9,044 nt of DNA from an uncultured Ruminococcus sp. (GTDB taxonomy: Bacteria; Bacillota; Clostridia; Oscillospirales; Ruminococcaceae), in assembly GCA_947175005.1 (NCBI GenBank), contig CAMWLD010000069.1:1-9044 (forward strand), given 5' to 3'. The notes beneath the pieces are model-generated. The model was not told the origin of the DNA. It made no database searches and saw only the letters and a list, made by a program, of their open reading frames with translations. Of the stretch, positions 1 through 6,332 are shown piece by piece. Both the position numbers and the translations under genes were made by a program. Each line of letters begins with the position of its first letter. The stretch's first letter is position 1.

Positions 1-46
1 AAGAAGCAGGGGGCAGGATTTTTTCTTGCTTTCCGCTGCGCCCGAC

Positions 47-1177
47 CTACTGCTTGTAAAACTCTTTCACCGTATCGCAGATATGCTCCAGATTGCTTTC
101 CGTCAATCCGTAATACATGGGCAAACGCAGCAAACGTTCGCTTTCCTTGGTAGTGAATCTGTCCTCCCCATGGAAACGTCCGTATTTCAGCCCCGCAGGA
201 GCGCTGTGCAGCGGCACATAATGGAACACCGCGTGAACATCATTCTTCTTCAGGAAATCTATCAGCCTTTCCCTCTCCTCCTGATCCTTCGTCTTTATGT
301 AGAACATATGCGCATTATGTACACACCCCTCGGGAACAAAAGGCAGCTCGATAACGCCCTTGTCCTCCAAAGCTTTAAGCCTCTCATAATACCTGTTCCA
401 GCTTGCCAGACGGTCATCGTTTATCATCTCCGCCTGCTCCAGCTGGGCGTATAAATAAGCCGCATTGAGTTCACTGGGCAGATAGGACGACCCGAAATCC
501 ACCCACCTGTATTTGTCTACCTCGCCTCTGTAATACTTGCTGCGGTCGGTGCCCTTTTCACGGACGATCTCCGCCCGTTCGGTGAAATCCTCATCATTTA
601 TCAGAAGCGCGCCCCCCTCGCCCATGGAATAATTTTTCGTTTCATGAAAGCTTATGCACCCAAGCGTTCCGAAAGTCCCCAAGGGCTTGCCCTTGTAACG
701 GGACATAAGCCCCTGAGCGTCATCCTCAATGACCGCCAGCCCGTGCCTTTGCGCAATATCCATAATAGTGTCCATTTCGCAGCCCACACCCGCATAATGA
801 ACAGGGGCGATCGCCTTTGTCTGAGGCGTTATAGCCTCTTCAATAAGCTTCTCGTCAATATTCATGGTGTCCGGGCGGACGTCAACAAAAACTATCCTCG
901 CCCCCCGCATAACAAAAGCGTCCGCCGTGGAGCAAAAGGTGTAAGAGGGCATGATTACCTCATCTCCCTGCTGTATGTCTGCAAGGATCGCCCCCATTTC
1001 CAGCGCATGAGTGCAGGAGGTGGTCAGCAGCACTTGCTTTGCCCCCGTCAGCTGCTCTAAAAGCTTATTGCATTTTTTGGTAAATACGCCGTCCCCGCTT
1101 ATTTTGCGGGCAGCAATTGCTTCCCCTATTTTCTCCTCTTCCGTACCTATGTAAGGCGGTATGTTAAAGGGTATCAT
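47..1177 (-). CDS. wecE: dTDP-4-amino-4,6-dideoxygalactose transaminase (WecE/RffA type)
   Basis: PLP-dependent sugar aminotransferase of the DegT/DnrJ/EryC1/StrS family. The characterised WecE reaction is glutamate-dependent transamination of dTDP-4-keto-6-deoxyglucose to dTDP-fucosamine for cell-surface glycans. The protein follows remembered E. coli WecE closely: MIPFN start, GDEVIMPSYTF, VFVDVRPDTMNIDE, VPVHYAG-like segment, FHETKNY with the Schiff-base lysine at residue 181, REKGT, and KESERLLRLP near the C-terminus. From the ATG at 1177 the product is 376 aa, the E. coli length, with the lysine at the same position. An upstream in-frame ATG at 1204 adds nine unrelated residues and has a poorer ribosome site, so 1177 is preferred. 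The gene has its own promoter about 160 bp upstream. No nucleotide-sugar gene is visible beside it; downstream partners would lie left of the window. Exact sugar specificity is inferred. Confidence 0.93.
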   Translation of the reverse strand: MIPFNIPPYIGTEEEKIGEAIAARKISGDGVFTKKCNKLLEQLTGAKQVLLTTSCTHALEMGAILADIQQGDEVIMPSYTFCSTADAFVMRGARIVFVDVRPDTMNIDEKLIEEAITPQTKAIAPVHYAGVGCEMDTIMDIAQRHGLAVIEDDAQGLMSRYKGKPLGTFGTLGCISFHETKNYSMGEGGALLINDEDFTERAEIVREKGTDRSKYYRGEVDKYRWVDFGSSYLPSELNAAYLYAQLEQAEMINDDRLASWNRYYERLKALEDKGVIELPFVPEGCVHNAHMFYIKTKDQEERERLIDFLKKNDVHAVFHYVPLHSAPAGLKYGRFHGEDRFTTKESERLLRLPMYYGLTESNLEHICDTVKEFYKQ

Positions 1178-1260
1178 ATAATTCACACTCTCTTCCTGCC
1201 GCATAAAACGGCATAAAATTTTCTTGATTTAAAATGTCAACCCGCAGGGCGTGCACGCAT

Positions 1261-1312
1261 CTGTCGACAGTCTTGTAACAGACAAATATTGTCACAAAAA
1301 GTCCCGTCACAA
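1261..1312. repeat. Direct repeats plus palindrome in the wecE leader (possible operator)
   Basis: Just downstream of the predicted wecE start site lie GTCACAA at 1291-1297 and 1306-1312 and a related GTAACAG at 1275-1281, spaced 16 and 15 bp. The first sits inside the near-palindrome TTGTCACAA (1289-1297). A perfect 10-bp palindrome, CTGTCGACAG, is at 1261-1270. Repeat spacing near one and a half helical turns in a 5' UTR suggests a regulator-binding array or RNA structure. No regulator is identified, and short repeats in AT-rich DNA can be chance. Confidence 0.4.
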
Positions 1313-1334
1313 TAAACTCCCATACTTTACATTT

Positions 1335-1363
1335 ATTATACCATAAACTAAAATATTTGTCAA
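1335..1363 (-). promoter_or_regulatory. Sigma-A promoter for wecE
   Basis: On the minus strand a perfect TTGACA (1363-1358) is followed by a 17-bp spacer and a perfect TATAAT (1340-1335). The expected start near 1328 gives a leader of about 150 nt before the wecE ATG at 1177. A second, poorer candidate (TTGACA at 1240-1235 with TTTATG at 1217-1212) lies closer to the gene. Confidence 0.85.
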
Positions 1364-1453
1364 AACATTTTTCGACTGTAAAAAAAGTTTATTTATGGTA
1401 AAAATCCCGGAACGTTTGCGCCCCGGCACACAAAAAATTAATAAAATCCCCTG

Positions 1454-1482
1454 TTGACAAATCTTTCCGTATGTGTTATAAT
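1454..1482 (+). promoter_or_regulatory. Sigma-A promoter for the DAHP synthase gene
   Basis: Perfect TTGACA (1454-1459), 17-bp spacer, perfect TATAAT (1477-1482). Transcription should start near 1489-1490, giving a leader of about 245 nt before the ATG at 1736. It is divergent from the wecE promoter; the two -35 boxes are about 90 bp apart. Confidence 0.88.
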
Positions 1483-1499
1483 ATAATTTGGAATGCGCC

Positions 1500-1662
1500 T
1501 TGGTTTAAACTGCTAAAATAATAAAGTACACATAAACCGTGGCATTATATACAAACCGCTGCTGCAAAATATACCATTCGCCGACTCAAAAAATCATATA
1601 TGCAAATTTTTAGAGTCGGCTCATGGCTATTTTGCTATAGCGGTTAGTATAAGAGAAACCGA
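1500..1662 (+). promoter_or_regulatory. Structured leader RNA upstream of the DAHP synthase gene
   Basis: The leader can close with a 7-bp P1-like helix, TTGGTTT (1500-1506) with AAACCGA (1656-1662, one G-U). Inside it is a long interrupted hairpin from 1548 to 1651: TATAC/GTATA, AACCGCT/AGCGGTT, GCAAAATA/TATTTTGC, CCAT/ATGG and the apical GCCGACTC (1580-1587)/GAGTCGGC (1613-1620), continuing after one mismatch into an A/T stem. The strand at 1512-1540 carries second copies of AAAATA and AAACCG that could pair with the same 3' arm, so alternative folds are possible. No T-box sequence and no U-tract follow, so classical T-box or intrinsic attenuation is not supported. Position and closing helix are riboswitch-like; this is inference from sequence pairing alone. 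Confidence 0.5.
1600..1647 (+). CDS. Putative aromatic-rich leader peptide (15 aa)
   Basis: An ATG at 1600 opens a 15-codon frame, MQIFRVGSWLFCYSG, ending in TAG at 1645-1647. It lies within the 3' half of the leader hairpin. Four of 15 residues are aromatic (Phe, Trp, Phe, Tyr), and the downstream gene is the first enzyme of Phe/Tyr/Trp synthesis, which is the pattern of leader-peptide control. Against it, no Shine-Dalgarno sequence precedes the ATG and no terminator follows the hairpin. It could be a chance ORF created by the palindrome. Confidence 0.35.
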   Translation: MQIFRVGSWLFCYSG

Positions 1663-1735
1663 AAAAATTACAGCAATTGCAGCAGTGAACTTATACATCT
1701 GCACATTGCGTTAACGTAAGGAGAGTTATCAAAAA

Positions 1736-2767
1736 ATGATGAACATGGATTTTAAAAGAAAGCTGCCCATTCCCCAGGAGATAAAGCAGCAGTTCCCTAT
1801 CCCCGAGGAAATAGTCAAGGTGAAAGAGGCGCGGGATAAGGAGATCAGAGACGTTTTCACAGGCGATTCGGATAAATTCGTCCTGGTGATAGGCCCTTGC
1901 TCCGCCGACCGTGAGGACAGCGTTATGGACTATATCTGCCGCCTTGCAAAGGTGCAGGAAAAGGTCAAGGACAAAATAATCATAATCCCCAGAATATACA
2001 CCAACAAGCCCCGCACCACAGGCCAGGGCTATAAGGGCATGATACACCAGCCCGACCCCACCAAGGGCGAGGATATGCTGGAGGGCATTATTTCCATAAG
2101 GCGGCTGCACACAAAGGCGGTTGCCGAAACAGGTCTCGGCTGCGCCGACGAAATGCTCTATCCCGAAAATCACAGGTATCTTTCCGATATCCTTTCCTAT
2201 GTGGCAGTAGGCGCAAGATCGGTTGAAGATCAGCAGCACAGACTTACCGCCAGCGGACTTGATATTCCCGTGGGCATGAAGAACCCTACCAGCGGCGATT
2301 ATTCGGTAATGCTCAACTCCATTATTGCCGCCCAATCGGAGCATACCTTCCTTTACAGAGGCTGGGAGGCTCACAGCCACGGCAATCCCCTTTCCCACGC
2401 TATTTTAAGAGGATATGTGGACAAGCACGGCAACTCTCACCCAAATTATCATTATGAGGACTTAGTCCGCCTTTATGAGGACTATTCCGCAAAGAACCTT
2501 GCCAACATGGCAGTCCTCATTGACGCAAACCACTCAAATTCGGGCAAGCAGTTTGGCGAGCAGATACGCATATGCCACGAGGTTCTCCATTCCTGCCGCC
2601 ACAACAACGACATCAAGAGTATAGTAAAAGGCTTTATGATAGAAAGCTACATTGAGGACGGCTGCCAGAAGGTGGACGAGGGCGTTTACGGCAAGTCAAT
2701 CACCGACCCCTGCCTGGGCTGGGAAAAGTCCGAGCGACTTATCTACGATATTGCAGATCAGCTGTAA
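1736..2767 (+). CDS. aroF: 3-deoxy-7-phosphoheptulonate (DAHP) synthase, class I AroF/G/H type
   Basis: Catalyses condensation of phosphoenolpyruvate and erythrose 4-phosphate to DAHP, the committed step of the shikimate pathway, in the cytoplasm. The 343-aa protein is close to the ~350 aa of E. coli AroF/G/H and carries the class I-alpha signature motifs in order: GPCS (53-56), KPRTT (91-95), GARSVEDQQHR (159-169), MKN with Lys182, DANHSNSGK (263-271), IESYIEDG (302-309) and GKSITDPCLGWE (319-330). The expected metal ligands Cys55, His266, Glu303 and Asp324 are all present. AAGGAG at 1718-1723 precedes the first of two adjacent ATGs; the first gives better spacing. The gene is monocistronic, with its own promoter, a long structured leader and a terminator. 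Which aromatic amino acid inhibits it cannot be read from sequence. Confidence 0.95.
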   Translation: MMNMDFKRKLPIPQEIKQQFPIPEEIVKVKEARDKEIRDVFTGDSDKFVLVIGPCSADREDSVMDYICRLAKVQEKVKDKIIIIPRIYTNKPRTTGQGYKGMIHQPDPTKGEDMLEGIISIRRLHTKAVAETGLGCADEMLYPENHRYLSDILSYVAVGARSVEDQQHRLTASGLDIPVGMKNPTSGDYSVMLNSIIAAQSEHTFLYRGWEAHSHGNPLSHAILRGYVDKHGNSHPNYHYEDLVRLYEDYSAKNLANMAVLIDANHSNSGKQFGEQIRICHEVLHSCRHNNDIKSIVKGFMIESYIEDGCQKVDEGVYGKSITDPCLGWEKSERLIYDIADQL

Positions 2768-2804
2768 TTGCTTTCAGCCGTAATTAAACAAAGAAAATAT
2801 GCAC

Positions 2805-2850
2805 AAGGCTTTGACCGCATTTTTGCGCAGTCAAAGCCTTTTTATTTTGC
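2805..2850 (+). terminator. Rho-independent terminator of the DAHP synthase gene
   Basis: AAGGCTTTGAC (2805-2815) pairs perfectly with GTCAAAGCCTT (2830-2840), with a further CGC/GCG in the loop, followed by TTTTTATTTT-like sequence. The T-tract overlaps the stop codon of the convergent small gene at 2842. On the minus strand no good U-run follows, so it acts mainly on plus-strand transcripts. Confidence 0.92.
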
Positions 2851-3033
2851 AGCCTTTTCCCCCTCCGTCTCATTTTCTTCAAGATTATCCAGCGCATAGT
2901 TAAGGCACTGCACCACAAGCTGATTGAGCGAAAGATTATACTTGTAAGCCAGTCCGTCAAGCGCCTCCACCAGTTCAACAGGAAGCCTGAAAGATTTGGT
3001 CACAGTGTCATAGCCCTTTTGTATCTTAAACAT
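2842..3033 (-). CDS. Small ribbon-helix-helix (Arc/CopG-like) DNA-binding protein
   Basis: A 63-aa protein whose pattern fits the ribbon-helix-helix fold: a short strand (about residues 10-17, TVTKSFRLP), helix 1 (about 18-32, VELVEALDGLAYKYN) and helix 2 (about 34-50, SLNQLVVQCLNYALDNL), then an acidic and lysine-containing tail. Such proteins dimerise and bind operator DNA through the strand, either as stand-alone repressors or as antitoxins. AAAGGAG sits 8 nt before the ATG, so the gene looks real. No toxin-like partner is adjacent; it diverges from a lipoprotein gene across an inverted repeat it might bind. The stop codon lies in the T-tract of the opposing terminator. Function as a transcription factor is inferred. 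Confidence 0.8.
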   Translation of the reverse strand: MFKIQKGYDTVTKSFRLPVELVEALDGLAYKYNLSLNQLVVQCLNYALDNLEENETEGEKAAK

Positions 3034-3138
3034 TTTTTGAGCTCCTTTAATTAATCTTGTACATCAAAAATACGTTGAAGCTTAGGGAATGTCCTGTAAC
3101 TTTCAAACTTCCCTCCGTATTTCCGAAAATATTCCTAT

Positions 3139-3166
3139 ATAATAATTATGTAATATTTTTTGTGAA
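3139..3166 (-). promoter_or_regulatory. Candidate promoter for the ribbon-helix-helix gene
   Basis: Minus-strand TTCACA (3166-3161), 16-bp spacer, TATTAT (3144-3139). Each box matches the sigma-A consensus at five of six positions. An alternative further upstream is TTGCAA (3214-3209) with a 17-bp spacer and AATAAT (3191-3186), which would make the divergent promoters overlap at the inverted repeat. The region is very AT-rich, so either could be chance. Confidence 0.45.
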
Positions 3167-3190
3167 AAATATACAATAAAAAAATATTAT

Positions 3191-3216
3191 TTTTGCAATA
3201 TAAATGTATTGCAAAA
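3191..3216. promoter_or_regulatory. 10-bp inverted repeat, likely operator
   Basis: TTTTGCAATA (3191-3200) and TATTGCAAAA (3207-3216) form a perfect inverted repeat around a 6-bp spacer. It covers the -35 box of the lipoprotein promoter and lies between two divergent genes, one of which encodes a ribbon-helix-helix protein. Binding here would block RNA polymerase. The identity of the binder is inference. Confidence 0.55.
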
Positions 3217-3237
3217 TAGCTGCAATTGTGATATAAT
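3209..3237 (+). promoter_or_regulatory. Sigma-A promoter with extended -10 for the lipoprotein gene
   Basis: TTGCAA (3209-3214), 17-bp spacer, perfect TATAAT (3232-3237) preceded by TG one base upstream (extended -10). Start expected near 3244, about 80 nt before the GTG start codon. Confidence 0.75.
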
Positions 3238-3242
3238 AGGAA

Positions 3243-3307
3243 TTACCGAAATGCCGAAAAATGTTATACACCCAACGGATAGCGTAATATCGGCAATTCG
3301 GCAGTAA
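3243..3307 (+). repeat. Inverted repeat in the 5' UTR of the lipoprotein gene
   Basis: TTACCGAAATGCCGA (3243-3257) is complementary, apart from a short bulge and one mismatch, to the segment 3290-3307 (key parts TCGGCA, TTCGG and GTAA). The stem spans nearly the whole predicted 5' UTR and ends just before the ribosome site at 3311-3317. It could stabilise the mRNA or present the ribosome site. No flanking target duplication marks it as a mobile element. Confidence 0.5.
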
Positions 3308-3326
3308 AAATAAGGAGTGTATTACT

Positions 3327-3821
3327 GTGAAAAAAATTTTAGCGGCAGCGTTTGCTATTATATGTACAATGACAATGTTTACAGCCTGTTATAATGATGA
3401 CAAAAGTCATACTACGCAGGCAATAACCCAAACAGCCGTCAGCAATAAATGGAATGCTACATATAACAAATGTTCCATTCGGTTGGAGGGAGCAGACCTC
3501 GTATATGATTATGACGGTGACCCAATAATAGTTGTAGAAATGACATTTCGAAATGATTCCGACAAGTCTCGCTCCTGCGGTTATACATTTTCTGTTGACG
3601 CATATCAAGACGGGATCGAATGCGATACAGCATTTCTTTGGGGCGAAAACTCAGAAAAATATGACACAGGAACAAATACAACTGACATTAAACCCGGAGT
3701 TGAATTCACAGTTTACAAAGCATATATGCTGCGAGATGAAACAAATAGAGTTGATATTGAAGTGAAAGGTTTTTTGGATTTGAGTAACGAAATTTTATTT
3801 GCAAAGATTTATAATTTATGA
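3327..3821 (+). CDS. Lipoprotein with DUF5067-like domain
   Basis: A 164-aa secreted lipoprotein starting at GTG, with TAAGGAG ending 9 nt upstream. Residues 1-20 form a type II signal peptide (MKK, hydrophobic core, lipobox FTAC) with the lipidated cysteine at position 21, followed by a polar Thr/Ser-rich linker. Residues about 43-155 look like a beta-sandwich domain of the DUF5067 kind: a strand containing DPIIVVEMTFRNDSD, then GxxFSVDAYQDGIECDTAF, an Asp/Thr-rich loop, and DIKPGVEFTVYKAYMLRD. Proteins of this type are common surface lipoproteins of Firmicutes with no assigned activity. It has its own promoter and a probable operator. It is more AT-rich than its neighbours, compatible with a fast-evolving surface gene. 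Membrane anchoring is well supported; the role is unknown. Confidence 0.82.
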   Translation: MKKILAAAFAIICTMTMFTACYNDDKSHTTQAITQTAVSNKWNATYNKCSIRLEGADLVYDYDGDPIIVVEMTFRNDSDKSRSCGYTFSVDAYQDGIECDTAFLWGENSEKYDTGTNTTDIKPGVEFTVYKAYMLRDETNRVDIEVKGFLDLSNEILFAKIYNL

Positions 3822-3863
3822 ACATTTTATGCCTAATCTTAAAATTGAAAAAAGTTTGCATAA

Positions 3864-3905
3864 AAATTAGCCGCAGACCGTTCACCGATCTGCGGCTGTT
3901 TGTTT
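3864..3905. terminator. Bidirectional rho-independent terminator
   Basis: AGCCGCAGA (3869-3877) pairs with TCTGCGGCT (3889-3897). On the plus strand GTTTGTTT follows; on the minus strand AATTTTTA follows. It can end both the lipoprotein transcript and the large minus-strand operon, whose last stop codon is at 3915. Confidence 0.9.
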
Positions 3906-3914
3906 AACCCTTTA

Positions 3915-5183
3915 TCACATATCCATTGGGTGCAGAGGCACCCTGCCTGCGGTTATTATCTCGTCCAGATTCTCCGACCATTCCATGTACACCCTGTCCG
4001 CCTCAATCTCCGAAACAGCAGCCGTCCCGCCCGTGACCTCCAGCATTCCCATTGTCTCGTTAAGGTGAGTAACCGCCGCCGATCTTATTATCCGAGGGAC
4101 ATTTTTAAGTCCTTTGTACCCTGCAAAATCCTCTCCTATCCGCCTGTTAAGGTCACTTAGATCAATCCTGCCGTAACGCAGCGTGCCTTGATAATCATTC
4201 GGCATATTGGTAAGGTCGGCCATATCCGGATTTATCGCCTCTTTCGGGCATTCTCCGGGAAAAGACCCTGCACCGTGGCGGGTAAGATAGGAGCGTGTAA
4301 CATAGCACACTTCAATGCCCTCAATCTCATATTTTCCCCCCATTTCCCGAATTATCTTCACGGGATTTTCATTCCCCGTAAAGCTTGGTGTAAGATAACG
4401 GTCACTTCCGTAAATATCCATAAGTCTTTCGCTAAGCAAAAGCCCCTGCCCGCCCTCAAAAACAACGTCTCTATAACCCTCGGGCACACCGACCGCAGCC
4501 TTTGCGGCCCTGCTCAAAAACATCACATCTTCAAGAAAATGCTCTGCAAGCCCACGGCTTTCCATATTCTCCCGCCATTTCTCGGGAATGCTTTTCACGC
4601 CTATTTCAAACAGCCGCTTTTTTGCATATTCCCTCACTTCATCAAGAAAATCCATACGGGCTTTTTTGGGCAGCGCCGCAAATTCGCTAAGTTCGGGACA
4701 GGGCAGTGTGTCATATCTTAAAATGGTCTCCCATATCCCCGCCCCGCAGCTGCCGTGGCGGTCATCTCCCCTGTAGTCCTCCGCTATCTGATTTATCATC
4801 ATATCATAAGGGGTCGACCAGCGGCATTTTTTGTTTCGGTAAATTTTAACGGGCAGATTGCCAAGACTCCCGAGCTCATTCATTTCCTCGGCAAATATAA
4901 TGGGATTCAGAATAAAATCCTCCGAAAAATATGTATCCGCTCCCGAAAAGCTGCCCGAGCCCAAATGGTGGAAAACATGACGTTTCCAGAAAATGCGGCT
5001 GTTTCCGAAAATATGCCCCTTCCTGTCATTCACCGTATGCCCCCGCTGCCCGCCGCCGTTGTGGAGAATGTTTAGGCTTCTCCGCCCGTCCTTTCGGGCA
5101 GCTTCCGAAAAATACGCCGTCATCATTCCCTTGCCCTCGTCTCCGTAGGACGCCCCCGTGACCACCTTTATATTTGTTACCAT
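3915..5183 (-). CDS. Divergent adenylosuccinate synthetase (PurA) homologue
   Basis: A 422-aa member of the PurA fold (E. coli PurA is ~430 aa). Classical PurA joins IMP and aspartate using GTP. Recognisable landmarks: GDEGKG (14-19) with the catalytic Asp15, RGHT (47-50) with the catalytic His49, FEGGQGLLL (242-250), LTRHGAGSFPGE (300-311) for canonical TTRxGxGPFPTE, and LRYGRIDL (335-342). It departs from housekeeping PurA: ASYGDEGKG instead of AQWGDEGKG, GGQRGHT instead of NNAGHT, and the guanine-recognition TKLD is replaced by THLN (372-375). The catalytic pair is kept, so ligase chemistry is likely, but nucleotide and acceptor specificity may differ. The start overlaps the VWA gene by 7 nt, indicating translational coupling. 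It is the last gene of the operon and no other pur gene is near, so it is probably a specialised paralogue, not the purine-biosynthetic enzyme. Confidence 0.85.
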   Translation of the reverse strand: MVTNIKVVTGASYGDEGKGMMTAYFSEAARKDGRRSLNILHNGGGQRGHTVNDRKGHIFGNSRIFWKRHVFHHLGSGSFSGADTYFSEDFILNPIIFAEEMNELGSLGNLPVKIYRNKKCRWSTPYDMMINQIAEDYRGDDRHGSCGAGIWETILRYDTLPCPELSEFAALPKKARMDFLDEVREYAKKRLFEIGVKSIPEKWRENMESRGLAEHFLEDVMFLSRAAKAAVGVPEGYRDVVFEGGQGLLLSERLMDIYGSDRYLTPSFTGNENPVKIIREMGGKYEIEGIEVCYVTRSYLTRHGAGSFPGECPKEAINPDMADLTNMPNDYQGTLRYGRIDLSDLNRRIGEDFAGYKGLKNVPRIIRSAAVTHLNETMGMLEVTGGTAAVSEIEADRVYMEWSENLDEIITAGRVPLHPMDM

Positions 5184-6061
5184 GATATTAATTTCCCCTT
5201 GCTCTTCGTTTCCGAAGCCTCTTTGCCGACGCCGCAGCTCCTGTCTGCAAAAGCCTTTACTATCCGAATTATCGTTCCCGAAATGTTGTGAACATTTACC
5301 TGCCGCAGATGATCGCTGTCCAGATATGCGCCGAACGTGTCCATAATCTTGTCCTTGTATCTGCCGCCGCAGCTGAGCAGGTCAATGACCGCCAGGTGAT
5401 ACACCTCAAATTTTTCCGTTACCTCACTGTATAGAGCGCTTGTTTCCACATCTGCCTCCGCGCCGCCGCCCAAAGCCCTGTTCAAAGGGTCTTTCGGGAG
5501 ATACGGATTAAGCGGTTCGTCTCCCATGGTGATTATAAGCCCCTTTTTCCCCCTGCCGTGGCAGTCGAGGGACGTGTGATTAAGGGCGAAATACCATGCC
5601 GCCGTGTAGGATTCATAGCCGTTTCCGCCGCCGCCCGCCTCAAAAAATACCTTGTCAAGCTGCTCGGCTATCCGTATATCCGATTCAAACTGGCTCGCCT
5701 GAATGGGCGCATAATCATAAGCAAGATCGCCTATGCCCATTATAAGGAACTCCACGTCCTTGGTGCTGTCGTAAAGCTCGGTCATAACAGTGTTCAGCTT
5801 TTTCGCTACCTCCACCGCAGCGCCGCCCATACTTCCCGTAACGTCCAGCGCCAGTATAACGGGCACTGTCTCGGGGTGCTCTTCACTGTCCCTGCATTCC
5901 CTTATTTTATTGTACACATTCAGTGCAGGATCAAGGCTTCTCGACTTAAACATCTCCTGCGCCGAATAATTCCCGCTGATAGCTCCAGAAGCATTCACGC
6001 TCCGTCCCGCTCTGCGGCTGTAATCCGCAAATTTATCTCTGCTCCATATCCCGCTTCCCAT
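5177..6061 (-). CDS. VWA (von Willebrand factor A) domain protein with MIDAS motif
   Basis: A 294-aa soluble protein, no signal peptide or membrane segment seen. After a Ser/Arg-rich N-terminal stretch (1-50, FKSRSLDPALN) comes a conserved RECRDSEEHPE segment and a VWA domain (about 65-275). The MIDAS metal site is intact: DVTGS (Asp73, Thr75, Ser77), a probable threonine at 153 and Asp181 in TMGDE. A glycine run (GGGGNGYESY, 143-152) and SQFESDIRIAEQL are distinctive of a subfamily I have seen in bacterial accessory regions and phages, but no function is established to my knowledge. VWA domains of this kind usually mediate metal-dependent protein binding, often with ATPases or other operon partners; no MoxR ATPase is present here. 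AAGGAG lies 9 nt before the ATG. It overlaps the PurA-like gene downstream. Confidence 0.88.
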   Translation of the reverse strand: MGSGIWSRDKFADYSRRAGRSVNASGAISGNYSAQEMFKSRSLDPALNVYNKIRECRDSEEHPETVPVILALDVTGSMGGAAVEVAKKLNTVMTELYDSTKDVEFLIMGIGDLAYDYAPIQASQFESDIRIAEQLDKVFFEAGGGGNGYESYTAAWYFALNHTSLDCHGRGKKGLIITMGDEPLNPYLPKDPLNRALGGGAEADVETSALYSEVTEKFEVYHLAVIDLLSCGGRYKDKIMDTFGAYLDSDHLRQVNVHNISGTIIRIVKAFADRSCGVGKEASETKSKGKLISW

Positions 6062-6095
6062 AAGTATCTTCTCCTTTCGTTATTTTAAAATCAAA

Positions 6096-6317
6096 CTATT
6101 CCGTAACCCACCCGAAAAAATATTCGCACGCCTCATCCTCCGAGGTAAATTCCTTTAAGCCAAACATTTCCCCTCTTTCGCTGTAATAGCATTTCCACAA
6201 CCCGTCTTCAAATATTATGCAGCAACGATCATCGGGATATTTAAGTCCCATAATTGAATAACGATGCCGGGCGATATTTTTCTCCTTTAACCTTTTTTTC
6301 AGTTCATTGCAGTTCAT
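6096..6317 (-). CDS. Small protein, tandem paralogue 2 (73 aa)
   Basis: Second of two tandem paralogues. It starts with the same 14 residues as its neighbour (MNCNELKKRLKEKN) and shares YSI, YP, IFEDGLWK, YYSERG, GLKEFTSE and EACEYF. The layout is an N-terminal helix, a sheet of about three strands and a C-terminal helix ending in an acidic patch. AGGAGG lies 6 nt before the ATG. Small acidic alpha/beta proteins with a YYSERG...F.SE.EAC.YF pattern recall immunity-type proteins next to polymorphic toxins, but no toxin is present and the assignment is weak. Its place between the 185-aa gene and the VWA gene suggests a partner or regulatory subunit of that module. Confidence 0.78.
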   Translation of the reverse strand: MNCNELKKRLKEKNIARHRYSIMGLKYPDDRCCIIFEDGLWKCYYSERGEMFGLKEFTSEDEACEYFFGWVTE

Positions 6318-6332
6318 AGAATATCCTCCTTC

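Noticed and set aside
1..46. Start of another minus-strand gene after wecE
   Set aside because: No ATG or GTG with a ribosome site is visible in these bases; too short to call.
1178..1204. Nine-residue N-terminal extension of WecE from the ATG at 1204
   Set aside because: The MIPFN start at 1177 gives the exact 376-aa family length and has a better purine-rich site upstream.
1548..1651. Long palindrome as a MITE or attenuator terminator
   Set aside because: No flanking target duplication and no T-tract after the stem; a structured leader fits better.
1490..1735. T-box riboswitch in the DAHP synthase leader
   Set aside because: No TGGNACCGCG-like T-box sequence and no terminator with a U-run follow the hairpin.
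2842..3033. Antitoxin of a toxin-antitoxin pair
   Set aside because: No toxin-like ORF is adjacent; the neighbours are a convergent terminator and a divergent lipoprotein gene.
3037..3105. TTG-start leader ORF upstream of the ribbon-helix-helix gene
   Set aside because: A GGAGGG precedes a short TTG frame of about 19 codons, but the composition is unremarkable and nothing else supports translation.
3915..5183. Phage-type PurZ (2-aminoadenine synthesis)
   Set aside because: The catalytic aspartate in GDEGKG, altered in the PurZ proteins I know, is kept here, and no PurZ partner genes are seen. Only an altered nucleotide site is claimed.
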